Below, piece after piece: positions 50,674 to 62,500 of a stretch of 64,000 nt of DNA (position 1 is its first letter; each line of letters opens with the position of its first letter). The notes beneath the pieces were generated by a model. It saw nothing but the letters and a program-made list of their open reading frames with translations, was not told the origin of the DNA and did no database searches. The translations under genes and the position numbers were made by a program. Source of the DNA: Seriola aureovittata (taxonomy: Eukaryota; Chordata; Actinopteri; Carangiformes; Carangidae); assembly GCF_021018895.1 (NCBI RefSeq), contig NC_079381.1, positions 15,148,501-15,212,500 of the forward strand, read 5' to 3'.

Positions 50674-53573
50674 TTAAACCCAAACTGAACCGCTGCAGTA
50701 TAATGATGCTAAGAGGAAACATTCAAAGTGTATGGAAATAAAAGGGGGCCTAATAATAAGTCAAGAGGACATTCCAGTGTAACTCACTTGAAGATGATGA
50801 GACAAACTACAAAAAGTCAGAAAAAAGTTAGTAAGATTTTAGTGATAGTAGGACTGGTTGATGTTGGACAAGGATCAAATATAAGTTTGGCCACAACAAG
50901 TTTTGATTCATTTGCAGTGACAGATCTTCAAAGAGCTCCTGAGACCTAAGTATATAATTATACCTGCATCTCAGAGCTGCATTTGAACCACATAACTCCA
51001 AGCACATAATATGCATTTAACAGTGGAAGACGCAGCATCCTAGTTTACGCTGTGAACTGAGAAGTAAAGGTATGTGAAATGATGGCTGTCTGATAACCGG
51101 TCCCTGAGCGCTCGTCACAGAACAAAATTTCCAGCATGCCACTGAGGTTTTTATACACCTGATTTACACAGTCCTTGCTGCCCAATGCATTCCCACAGCC
51201 GTGGGAATCGTACTAAATAATGAAATTGACAGGCCTCATTTGTTTGGTTGTCCGTGTAACAAAAGCCAATGCCATGCACAACCCTGTGAGGCATATCCAT
51301 AATCCCTGGGGATAATACTATTGAGTTTACTTGAATGGGGCTATCTGTCAGCAAGGACAGACAGATAAAGGATGAGTGGTATTTGGAGACTTTTGGGATG
51401 CCAAGCAGCATAGGACAGGTGGGGCAGAAGTTAATCGCCCCTGTATTCAAATATCCCCACTTTATGCAGAGTACAGATGGGTAGGCATAGGCATCAAATT
51501 AAATGGTTTGTGGGCTATCTATTGGAAAATGCCAGATTGTTTATGGGGTAAATAGAAGGATGTGTAAAGAACTTTATCTGGAAAAAGAAAAAAAAAAAGA
51601 AATAACCATTTGGCATATTAGCCACAGAGTCCAGGTGTAATACCTTGAATTGGGCTTCATGTTCCCTACATCACATAAAGTTTGACCTCTAAAAAGTAAA
51701 CAGGAATATATTCATGATTCAGCTTTTCAATGTCGAAAAGAAAAAGAGCATAGCAAAGAAGGCATTTCATTTAGAATCAGAATTCCTTGACAGTCAACCT
51801 TTAGATATCTCACAGAAACTCAGTTTTATGTTGCCGCAGTCACTCTTGCTTTGCAAAACATTGTGGCCACTAAATGTGCTTTTTGCAGCGCACTGCGGCC
51901 GCGGCTAACACCATCAGTATCACTGAGGGATGGTAGGAGCCTGTACAAACAGTAAAAAAAAAAGGGTTTCACAAACGTTTGGTAAGCTAGATCCTGAATA
52001 AGACTTAACTTTGAAAAGTTTTATTTTGTAAAAAATGTAGGGTTTCTTTTATTTTTTCAGGGCTTGAAAAATGCTGTGCAGCATATGAATTGTATAAATT
52101 GACCATTTTGCCTGCCTGCAGGAAAAGTTAAATCTTAACACTAATCGATTTTATGTTACATATGACACCACTCACATCTCAATATTAGAAAAAGTATACT
52201 CAATGCTGCTCGTGTAGTTGATAAGTGTGTGGGTGCAGCCTGCTGCTTACAACCTGTTTGCTTGGCTCACTACTTATTGCCATTTGGGGACAATTAGCGC
52301 TTTTTTGTTCTCTTGTAACAAAGACATATATTTGGTCATTAGCCAAAGAAACAGGCTTGTACAGTAGGAGGTTTGACCTCTCTGCCCTCTGCGTCACTTC
52401 TCTTTCCCCCCCGTGTCTAATCCCAACATTCTGCCTCTTCTCTTGGGAATACATCAGAAATTAACCTCTATCCTGCCACATTTTTTTTTATTAAAAAGAG
52501 CTGCTTCATTTGAAACTAAATGTTTCAACACTTAGGTGATGGCTCTGAATTAAATGGCAGGGTTCGGATTAAATAAAAGGATGAAATAACAAGCCAGCGG
52601 AAAAAGCTTCATACAACCAATGAATCTGAGTATGCCCTGATTATAACGGGAGAAAAGACAAATAAAAAGGATCTTTCTTTTCGTGTTATCTAAACCACTT
52701 TAGTTTTTGTAGCTGAAAAGTGTGTAAATAAGGCTGGCCGTCGCATTAATTGTGGTGATTACTCATGTTACTTGTTCCTGGAGTGAATCTGTTGAATGTT
52801 TAATGTTGAATGTTTAGTGAGAAAATCCGAGGATTGTGAGAATTAATGTGAAAATGAAAAATGATGTACTGTAAATTGAAATGAAGTTTGATTCTTGGAA
52901 TCATTATCAGCTGTGGTCGGGGTCAGGGACTATGCAGCTTTGTGAACTTAACATTTGTTTAAACATGGTACATACCGCATGTATCCTCATATCCTTTATC
53001 CATTTTTATCCTCCATTCAAATATGTGGTGAATGTTAATAAAAGGAAAGTTAAACATAATTGGTTTTCTCTGCTGCTGAGCTGCTAGTAAAGCCGTCCTA
53101 TCACTATCTAAAACACGGATCGACAATGTACTCAAGACAAAATGGAATAATGTTAACATCATAAAATGAAAAAATTACAAAGTATTAATCAGATTTTTTT
53201 TGCCTTTTTTCCAGTATGAAATACACACAGTCCGCCGCTAACAGCTTGTGTAAATATAGTTATGTAGAGTGATAAATATAATGGGAGCAGGAGGGCTTTT
53301 CCACAAACTTCATGCATAATTCAATGTGACATGAATAACCAGGGCACCCTCCAACTCAGTCAGCACCCTTCAATTATTAAAGTCCAACTTTGCAGAAGAG
53401 CACCCCGGGTTCAACAGGATATGATATCAACTAATGCCTCTACACAGCCTGAGATCCTTACTGCAGACAATTCACAGTAAGTTGCTAGTTTTATTAGTGA
53501 TAGCAAGGTAGAATATTTTTCCCTTGCTTGAGGTGGATACCCCGGACTATGTTTAGCAAGGGTCAACAATCAA

Positions 53574-53625
53574 CCCCCCCCCCCCCCCCCCCCCCCCCAC
53601 CACCACCACCACCACCACCACCACC
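53574..53625. repeat. 25-base C homopolymer with ACC repeat
   Basis: C run 53574-53598 followed by about nine ACC units. It mirrors, on the opposite strand, the structure at 47964-48030. Confidence 0.92.
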
Positions 53626-54315
53626 TACATACTCTAATCAACTAGACCGATGGCTTCTGTCACCTTTACATGTTACATTACATTACATGACACTGCATTA
53701 CCTCCCTGGTAGAGTCAATGTCTATGACAGCAGTGAAGGGGTGTTGGTTATGGAACAGTGTGGGAGGAGAGTTTGTAATTAAAAGTAAAATAAATATAAA
53801 AGAATAAAAGTATATTCAGCGGTCCATTCAATGCCAATTCAACGCCTCATAGAATACAGGAGTCTTATTATTACCCTTGTGAAGGGATGATTGCGAGTCA
53901 TAAAAAAAAACTGCTTATTTTTGACAAAATGTAAGCTGGACATGCTGTGCTATCAAGAACATGGGTGGGCTGGCAAGAGCCAAAGTGAACTGTCCAGGCT
54001 GGGCCATCTGGGGAGCTGGCACTGAGAGCCTCCACGGATGTACAAATCATGCTTGCAAAAGCAGGACAGCTACCACTGAGCACGACAGATTTTATAAGAC
54101 AACTCAAATTTGTTTTTCTGTTTTTTTTTTTGGTTTTTCTTTGTTTAGTTTTTTTTTTAAGATGCTCATAGTGGAATGATAGAAGCATCCAGCATCATGC
54201 TGTTAATCTCACAGCTATTGTATAATTAATCTCCATTGTATGCATAGAGTGTTGGAGTTTCTATCATAATGAATAGTTTTTTCAAGGGGGAAATGTATTT
54301 AGATAACTAACCTAC

Positions 54316-54745
54316 CTCGTTTGTCAAAGTTATGCTTAAGCTCATCTTCCTTGCACATCATGTCTGTGTGTCCTCCAATGCCAATGTTTACTCCGTAGTC
54401 CTCCTGCACCTTTCCGTCGTTCAGCTTGTTGTGGAGCTGGTTGGGTGTGGAGTTGAGCGAATGCCCACCGTGGTCCTCCTCATCACAGTCGTAGTCATCA
54501 AGGATGGGGGTCTCGCGGATGGGCATGCCGATGACGGAGCTGCCGTGCTGGTGGGCGTTGCGGGAGCCCCGGTAGCTGTCGCGGCCCTGCGGTCCGAGCA
54601 GGACGGAGGGAATGTAGTGGATCTCGTGAGTGGCCTCGGTGCTGGCGCTCTTCTGGGGGACACGGCGACGCTTGCACCATCGGTGGCGGGTATACAGCAC
54701 AAGGGTGAAGAGGAGAATTAGGAGTAGGAGGGCGATGAGGCCTCC
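54316..54745 (-). CDS. astn2: astn2 exon: first transmembrane segment and cytoplasmic loop start
   Basis: This 430-nt exon begins in phase 0 at Gly-Gly-Leu-Ile-Ala after an acceptor (TTTTATCCAG) and ends in phase 1 at CGAG before the donor GTAGGT. Residues 1 to about 19 are a hydrophobic helix ([18 protein letters not shown]). A basic stop-transfer run with RHRWCKRRR follows, so the chain enters the cytoplasm here. Next comes the most conserved stretch, [20 protein letters not shown], then [16 protein letters not shown] with an acidic patch. The last 50 or so residues (from about [16 protein letters not shown]) do not resemble the mammalian segment I recall and are probably fast-evolving. The exon is clearly more GC-rich than the surrounding intron. 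The open frame continues upstream past the acceptor, but that part is intronic. The preceding exon, expected to end the N-terminal ectodomain, was not found up to 64000. Confidence 0.92.
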
Positions 54746-55040
54746 CTGGATAAAAGCAGGAGGAAAAAAAAGGAAGTAGAGAGACAGCGTGAGGGATGAC
54801 AACTCTGATGTTCACTCAATACAAACAATGCAAACAAGGATTTTACCTCTAACAATAACAATTACAATCACTGCTCCAGAGCCAGTTATATTAGGTTGAA
54901 TGCCAATTAGCACCATTTGGCATTAGCAATCAAAAGAGGCCTGACAATCAGCACTTCGATATGAGAGTTCTCAAAGCAACATACAGCAGCTACTGGGCTT
55001 TAAAAACCAACCAACTCATTTGTGCCCAAACTACAGTGCT

Positions 55041-55106
55041 ACTAAATAATTTGCAATATATTTGACTGATACGTGCACCAGTCAAATATATTGCAAATTA
55101 TTTAGT
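55041..55106. repeat. Perfect 28-bp hairpin
   Basis: Arms 55041-55068 (begins ACTAAATAATTTGC, ends TTTGACTG) and 55079-55106 are exact reverse complements, with a 10-base loop ATACGTGCAC. Such a long, unmutated stem is rare by chance. No flanking duplication was found. Confidence 0.92.
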
Positions 55107-55149
55107 GTTTAAAATTTAGTATAAATTGGCACTCAACAAGCATATGTCA

Positions 55150-55165
55150 AATATATATATATATA
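55150..55165. repeat. Short AT microsatellite
   Basis: Eight AT units, 44 bp right of the perfect 28-bp hairpin. Confidence 0.9.
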
Positions 55166-56177
55166 CAATCTCTAGACACTTCATAAATACTAATTGGTCT
55201 TCTGCATAATATAATCCACTTTCACAGCAGTGCTATGAATGATGATTTGTTTGCTTCTAAGTGGTATGGCTTGAACTCACTCAAAATGAAGGATGAAATG
55301 AGGATGTTCTTTTGTTCAATAGACAAAAGAAAGCCATTGAACTCAGTTTCCCAGGATCCTTCACATTTTCACACCTGGGTGAGAATCTCACCCATAGACA
55401 GAGTCTTTCACTACAACTGGTTGAGTGTGGCCTACAACTGATGATGTCAGCCCTACCAATATAAACCATCAGACAGATTCAGAGCTTGCTGCTAGGAGAT
55501 CTTCAGCACTGCAAATTCCTTGAAGAAGTTTTCCCTCCTTTTCCAGACCAGGAGCAAAGAGACCACTCTTCTCTGAACTCACCATTTGGCCATGGTAGAG
55601 TAACATTAACTTAGCATACTCCAGTAAATCCTCCAAACAACCGGTTCATATTTTACACTGCAAGACAACAGTGGATTTTATTTTGAAGGATAGAAGATGA
55701 CCAGCTTCCTTTTCCTCTGTTTTTCCTCAACCTCGACAAACTCTTTCTTTCCCTTCCGTGGCTCCAGGAGTAAGACAGAAACATGTCTTTTCCACTGACG
55801 AGCGTATAACACGCAGGACGAGACCGCGCCGCCATCCGAGCTCTGGCAGACCGCGTCAACTGTGACTCACGTACACGAGCCATTCCCCCGTGTAAGGCTC
55901 GATATCTGTGTAGATTTTCTGGGAAGGACTGTGCTTCCCAAGCCAAATCCTGTGCTATTTGATACTGTTTCATGCTGTATTCGATGTTTGAGCGCTGCTT
56001 GTTTGCTGATGCTATGTTTTATGTTTGAGAACTGCTAGTTTACTTGATGCTGAATGTATTTGTGAAAGCTTTATTTAGTGAAGCTGTGCTTGTTGACTGA
56101 TCTGACTGGTCATTCAGACCAGCCTTCGGTAGCGGCTTTACTCGGTTTAGATTTGCATGCATATCCCTCTATTTGCT

Positions 56178-56199
56178 CTCTCTCTCTCTCTCTCTCTCT
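56178..56199. repeat. CT microsatellite next to the hammerhead motif
   Basis: About eleven CT units end about 25 bp before the hammerhead core. Confidence 0.95.
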
Positions 56200-56223
56200 T
56201 CCTCTGATATACAAACATGGGAT

Positions 56224-56260
56224 GACCCTGATGAAGGCCACAAGCCGAAATGCGTCGGTC
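56224..56260 (+). ncRNA. Hammerhead ribozyme motif, minimal type I, Penelope-like
   Basis: All core elements of a hammerhead are present in order. Stem I 5' strand GACC is at 56224-56227 and CTGATGA at 56228-56234. Stem II is GGC/GCC at 56236-56238 and 56244-56246 with loop CACAA. GAAA follows at 56247-56250. A very short stem III (ATGCGT, 56250-56255) closes A15.1-U16.1. The cleavage base C17 is at 56256 and the stem I 3' strand GGTC at 56257-56260. GACC pairs exactly with GGTC. The predicted cut is after 56256. Tiny stem III hammerheads of this kind are known from Penelope-like retroelements, where they can act as dimers. The T at 56251 turns one stem III pair into U-G, so activity may be reduced. 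It is antisense to astn2. Confidence 0.75.
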
Positions 56261-56324
56261 TGACAATAGAGTTGGTCGGCTTACTGCAAATGCTGCTGGA
56301 GTTTTGACCTTTTCTGATATACAA

Positions 56325-56344
56325 AACACACACACACACACACA
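56325..56344. repeat. CA microsatellite
   Basis: About ten CA units follow CTGATATACAAA, a phrase that also occurs just before the hammerhead at 56204. Confidence 0.9.
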
Positions 56345-56505
56345 AAGTGATGGACACTGTGGTTCATGCCCGCCTCAGGCCGGTGGTTTTGAATTCACCA
56401 GTTGCTTTTTGTGTTTCCACACTTGCGTGGTATCACCTCCATTGCTCTGGACCTGATCCCGCCAACTCTCCTCCCTTTCCTTTCTTCTCACACCTACGCC
56501 AACAC

Positions 56506-56507
<2 letters not shown>

Positions 56508-56562
<55 letters not shown>
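56508..56562. repeat. CA microsatellite
   Basis: About 27 uninterrupted CA units. Confidence 0.95.
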
Positions 56563-56564
<2 letters not shown>

Positions 56565-56651
56565 ACCACAAACTGAGCCCGCCATCTTACCTTTCACACT
56601 TACATGAGCCTTGATTCGGTTTTTGAACCATTACCTCACCTTTCCATGTTG

Positions 56652-56654
<3 letters not shown>

Positions 56655-56694
<40 letters not shown>
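56655..56694. repeat. CA microsatellite
   Basis: About 20 CA units, the fourth simple repeat within 520 bp. Confidence 0.95.
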
Positions 56695-56698
<4 letters not shown>

Positions 56699-57307
56699 CG
56701 ACTTCCTGTGGTATTTATTGTTACATTTGAGTAGTATTGGCTGTCTGTTTATTGTTGCTGAAAGATAATAAAACCCTCTTATAGTGGAACAATGAGAGCT
56801 CCTGGTTATTTGTTTGAATGTTATGTTGAGTTGCTGCTATATTACCTTCAGCCCACTGTCACTTCATTAGTGTGGTAAACCTAACTGTAATCACATTACT
56901 AGTGGATTTATATGTTAATAATTTGACTTGTTGCCATTTGTTCTGATTAATTAAATTGCTAATTAGATTAAATACATTTACTCCAAATCACTGAGACTAG
57001 ATCAATTAACCTGCTATTGTTTCCGTCTGCGAATGAGAGTGGTGCCCTAACTTTAATATTAATTAAAGTTCTAATTTAATATACATATTTTGTTAATATC
57101 CGACTGATCTAAATAACTGTACCTACAAAGTTAAAGCCCTTTTTGCAAGTGACTTTTTCTAGGCTTTAGAAGAGAACGGAAGCTGATGAGGATCAAAAGC
57201 ATTTGTGGACTTATTCTGGAAAAAGAAGGAAGAGAAATGAAACATGGGGCATCCCAGTAGCAATGATGACATTAGCAAGTAATTAGAAGGTAGGAAGGAT
57301 ATGGACA

Positions 57308-57337
57308 CACTCACACACACACACACACACACACACA
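57308..57337. repeat. CA microsatellite
   Basis: About 14 CA units with a TC break near the start. Confidence 0.95.
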
Positions 57338-58999
57338 ATGAAATTGCTGTACAGCATATTGCATTTTTCAGTGCTCAAAATCAGCACTTTGTTAGCTCAT
57401 TGTGCATCCCTGCAGTCAAGGGGGCACCATGTGATATAATGCAGTCCTATACAACAATCATCATAAAGTGCAACCTCAAAAAAATTTGAAGTTAAGTTGA
57501 CACCATATGTAAGATCAACAAACTGTACACTTTGTAGAAGAAAAGGGTTCTTGTTATTGTGTCCATTCCTTATATAAAGTCTCACCAAAACATATTCACA
57601 CAGCAGTCAGGCAGAAATTCTTTTATTCGTAGCACTGCTGCATCCGGGCTCCTTTCTTTAGAGTGTCACACACCCCAGTGCACCAGGGTTGTTCGGCGGT
57701 TTTGCCCTCCCTTTCTTAGCAAAGCCTTTACTATGGTCCTGTAAACTCATCAAGGAGCATCGCATTTCTCCATGTTCAAGGTTCAGGTTCATTCAATACA
57801 GTATCTCACCATCACAGACACATCAAACACCCTGCCATGCATGCCGTGACTGGGGGATAAAGCAAATCCATATGCACAGACAAAACGGAGGAAAGAAAGG
57901 GAGGGCATGACTTATTCTTTGATTTTTCACAATGGCATCCGATAGGTGAGACGTGGTGCTCGACTCCGAAAAGGAATGGCAACCTAGGGGTGATGTATTC
58001 ATGGTTGTCAAGCCAAAAATGCAGCATCAGCGCTTTTCGCAAGCACATATGCATACATGCACAAAACTTCAGCTACAGTGAATGCATATATACACACACA
58101 CAGACAAGCGCGTGCACGCGGACTAAATCATGACAGAATAATAAATAAAAACCACAAGGGGTCATTCATCACAACATTTAAAATTCCATCTTCATGAGGA
58201 AAAACAAACCCCTTTCAAATTATAACTCATGCACTGCTGGGTGTCCATAAATCACAGTATGCTGAGAGGAGAGGCGGCACAGAGACGACTAGTACCACGG
58301 ACAAACTTGTTCATTAATCTCTTATAGGATGGCAGCTTTGCAGGAATGCAGTCCCGCAAACTCCCCTCAGCCCGCACTTCTACATTAATTCCCCCTGAAG
58401 AATGGCAAAAACATATGAAGGCGTATGTTTCATTTTAGCAGCTGAGTGATAATGGAGTGACATTGTATGGCTGTGCAGCGCCACTGAAAAATGGTGATGT
58501 AAAATAGCGAAGAAGAGGCACAAGCTGTCGAAAATCTCTGTTTCAAAACAATCTTCCTTTTAGCAGCAAAAACATCAGCGGAAGTATTTTCTGTGGCGAA
58601 ATGATGTCTTTATTCATTTCACCAGTGCTGTAACACGAGTTAATCGTCACTAGAGAGTAAAGACGAAATTGTCCATTTGTCATGGAAATTTCTACAAGTA
58701 GAAAAGAAAAAAAAAAAACTTAATTACCCTCCTTACGTTTAAATTTAAATTCTGCAGACTTGGTTCACGAGAACGCTTACAGTAAACTCTGAAAACTGCA
58801 AGGTGCAATCGCTCCTACTAAAAAGCAATGAACACCACATGTCTGTTTGTCTTTTCAATTCTCTCTTAATTTAGCTGCATCTGTGCCACATCAGTGCCCT
58901 TAAGAGTTCATCTGTCTGTCTTCCTAATTTATTTCCCACAAATCTCCCTCCCCATATCCTCTCACAATGTTTTCCCCTGCACTTCTCACCGTTCTCGCT

Positions 59000-59590
59000 T
59001 TTTGTGCTCTCTCTCTCTCTCCCTCCCCCTCTCGATTATGGCGCGTCTCTCAGTCTCCATTCCCCTTCATGTTTGATCACATCTTTCTTCCACTCTTCAG
59101 TACAACAGCCATATAAATTCACAGTGGCAGATGTAGCCATGAGGGAAAATGGGTTTTCTGTTCATCTTCAGACCCTACAAATCCCTGCTGCTTTAGTCCT
59201 AAGTGACTTCACGGGGAGGAGAGTGGCTGGAAGTCCCATAATTCCACTCTTTTCTCTAGTATAGGTTTACTTCACTCCGTGATTATTTTCCGTACTATGC
59301 CTTCCTTTTTTTCCAATAATGCTCCCCATTTCCCTCCTGAATCACTCTGCATGTGATTCTTCCCTTTTGTTCTTCTGTCGCCACCCTCCTCCCATTAACT
59401 CTCTCCTGTAAATTTCCCATATTTTTCCTGTTGTCCCTGCTTTTTACCTTTCATGTCCTTCTCTCCCATTCGCCCCTTTTCCTCTACTGTGGATCATGTT
59501 GCCTCTTTCCTTTCATGTTCCTCTGCCAAGGCTCGCTTGCTGCCATTTCATCCCTTCTCACTTACCTCTCATCCTCATTCTTTTACAGAT
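59000..59590 (+). repeat. Pyrimidine-rich block
   Basis: The plus strand is dominated by C and T, with CTCTCTCTCTCTCCCTCCCC at about 59007-59029 and many TTCC/CTCC words later. Plus-strand frames here are Ser/Leu/Phe-rich and not believed. The dispersed repeat copy B interrupts it. Confidence 0.6.
59103..59195 (+). repeat. Dispersed repeat copy B
   Basis: This is the partner of 41931-42026, with the same order of shared blocks and a small gap after GAAAATGGG. It sits inside a pyrimidine-rich stretch. No terminal repeats or poly-A were seen at its edges. Confidence 0.65.
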
Positions 59591-62500
59591 TGGATGCAGA
59601 ATTTGGCAACAAACATCAGCACTGAATTATTCAACACTTTTGCTAACCTTTTTTCACCAGACGTAATATCAGCAGATTCCTCAGATTAAACTATTACCTC
59701 GGTTTAGCAGTCATCTTTAAATTACAGAGGGAGAAGGACAATGGCAGATTTGTACTTTTTGTTTGTTGCAGAGCAGTCACGACCAGCGATAATCAGAATA
59801 ATCTGAGTTGAGTGAACAACACCAGAATGAATTTGAAAGCAGTGAAGAAAGCTATAAAAGTCTGAGTTATGAGGGGGAAAAAAAGAAGATATTTACTGTT
59901 TTTAAAAATACCAGATCATGTTGCCACTGGGACATGTTTACTGTGATGCTTTACGTTATTCTAGTGTTTCATGTATTTCATAAACCTCTGCATAAAAATA
60001 AAACCTCCCCATGCAGTTTCAGGCTGTGTGAAGGAAAAAAAAAAAATCTATATCATACATTATCTAATATGAGCATAATGCATTCTAGTCATTTTGTTTT
60101 CTCTCTACACTCAAAACATATTACAGTGAAATATTCACCACAACGTGAAAGCAGTGAGCAGGATTTTTTTAGATGGCTGGCTTAGAAAAAAAATGCAGTA
60201 TAATTAACACGATTTAATGAATTTAACATTTGCTTTTGGAAACACAATTTAGCTGTTCAAATAAAATCTCGTTAAAGTTTATGCTGAGGCAGAAGTTAGA
60301 ATGTGCATAGTCTCTGTATTCTGACATATTTCGGAGTGCGTGGTGTTTAGTTACAAGATGCAATAGGATTTTGGAAAAAAATGCTATTTTTGAACAATTA
60401 ACACAGGGACGCAGGATTGGAACTTAGAAAATGTATTTTTCATATCACTGCGTCTTTGAAATAACGAACAACAACTGAAAGATATTTTAGTCTTATAATT
60501 ACATCAGCTCACCAACATACAAGGCAAATGAACAGTAGCCTAATCGTCCTATGGGCCCAGTAGAGAAAATGCTTGAGATACAGTGCAGCCTGTAATTATC
60601 AGAGAACATATACAGAACATGTACATACACGGTTGTTTTTGGTTGTATCGCAGCGGGGGCCAGCCCTAAGATCGCAAATGTCCGTGACTGACTGACTGAT
60701 TGATAGAGTTGTGTGATCGTAGTTCCACCGCTGGTCAGTTGAATGCCACGTGACTGAGTTGGTGTTTCCCCATTTACAATTTCCATTAGTAGTGCGTTTA
60801 CAGCCTGCAGAGTTGACAACTTGCATTTGTCGCTAGATTTAGAGATTTCTTTAAAAAAATTGACAAAACCTAGTGACAAATCTAGCAACATTTTGGACAA
60901 ACGTTGGCTACTTAAAAGAGAGTCACCAGTGATGCCCTTTCTCTGCTTCTACTGTGTTCAGGAAGTAGCAGAGAGGCAGAGCAGCAGTTTCTTACCCAGG
61001 CGGAGTCTGTGTGAGAGACACAGTAAGAGAGATATTCTGACACTTCTAACTGCCTCTCCGAGTGATCATTTTCCACGTACATATAGCCGAGTTCCTACCC
61101 CAGTCTGTGTCTTGACGTTTATTTGCATGGTAATTTTTTTCAAAGAATGTTGCGGTTATAAAAATCAGGATTTTAGCCGGTCAAGCCAGCAGCTCGGAAA
61201 TGGCTTGGAAGTTTCCACGTGGTAATGGATTTAAGTCACTATTTTATACTTGTTCCGCTGTGTGACAACAGAAACAGAAAAACATGTAAATGAGAAAAGT
61301 TTCATTGGGAATTCGGCTGTATTAAAATACTCTATATATGAGCACAGAGAGTAGGAGACAGATAAAGGGCTAAGACCAAATGACTCTAGGCAGAATGCAA
61401 AGAGGACGTGATGATGTCAATTGTTTACAGCAGTTCAAGAGTTTTCAAATTCATCCTCAATTACATTTTTGCACATGGTCCAGCCATAAAATAAGTGTTA
61501 AATAAATGCTAACATTAATGACTTTTTCTTTAATGCCAGCTGTCATTCAAGAGTCTTCATATAACTTGAGGTTTGTACCTTCTCACAGAACTTACATTAC
61601 TTGCATGAGCTTCCAATGCAATTTCCTCTTCAGCTTATTTTTTCTTACAGTACAATATGATATTCATTTTATATTACCTCTTATCAAAAGAGGTGTTTAA
61701 GTCACAGACAATCACCTATGTTGATCGCCGTACATTGCCCTATGTTCTAATGAGAAAGTCCTGTTATCAGAGTGCATTTTTGTCCATGCTGGGTTTTTCT
61801 TGCAAGATATACGGTTAACATTTACCTCAGCAACATCTTGCAAGTATGTAGCAGCATGCTGAGTGTGTTTGTGTAGGTGTTTGGCTGTGTTCTTCTCTCC
61901 GCATATTTATTCATGCTGTTGTATCTAATCTCTGCGACGTTCATGTGACTCTCGTTCTGATGGCATTTCTTCTGTTGAGGACAGAAATAGCAGCGTCACC
62001 ATGGATCTCTCAGATGTGTCACCTCTCTTTGGCCCATTGATAGAAAATAAAAAAGGAACCTACAATTGCAGATGTCTCGACAGATGCTTTGCTACATTAC
62101 ATATAAAAAACAAAGTGAGCAGCATGCAGTCGATAAAAGCAACATTAATTGTAAATATCATCATTCTTATTCTTCACTAAGATGTAATATAGTGAAATTG
62201 TTTTTTTGTACCCCTAATGCTTACTAAAAATACACATAACCTTATATATTGAGATGAAGCCTAATATACACAGTAGTTTAGTCTAATCACTACAAATGAT
62301 CTAAAGTAAATAATATCTAAAAATAAAGATGTTTATGTTGTGGATCACAGTATCAGTGTTGCCACTCTTCTATACCTTCTTTCTTGTTGCAAAAGTACGT
62401 GATTGAGTATCAACTGCTAATAAAGAAGCAAATACAAACTGCATTCACTATATTAATGAAAATGCTACTCAATCAAACTCTCCAAACCACAAAAAAACTC

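Larger units (their letters stand above)
33908..54315. other. 20.4-kb intron of astn2 between TM1 and loop exons
   Basis: This intron carries a LINE-like 3' tail (about 36000-36165), one copy of a dispersed repeat (41931-42026), a purine-rich block (about 42438-42775) and a perfect 16-bp hairpin (48891-48928). It also has a TTAA-flanked MITE (about 50219-50673) and three G- or C-homopolymer tracts. The 130-codon frames on both strands at 36380-36936, 40973-41368 and 43236-43670 overlap each other and show no domain, so they are not called. Confidence 0.6.

Noticed and set aside
54332..54721. 129-codon plus-strand open frame over the TM1 exon
   Set aside because: It is the antisense of a GC-rich coding exon; the minus-strand reading matches astn2 with proper splice sites.
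54746..54802. Hydrophobic Met-started extension upstream of TM1 ([15 protein letters not shown])
   Set aside because: It is the polypyrimidine tract and acceptor of the intron, translated in frame by chance; the exon starts at 54745.
60820..60895. Inverted words TTTGTCGCTAGATTT and GACAAATCTAGC
   Set aside because: The pairing is short and imperfect; it may be part of a repeat, but no ends or copies are visible here.
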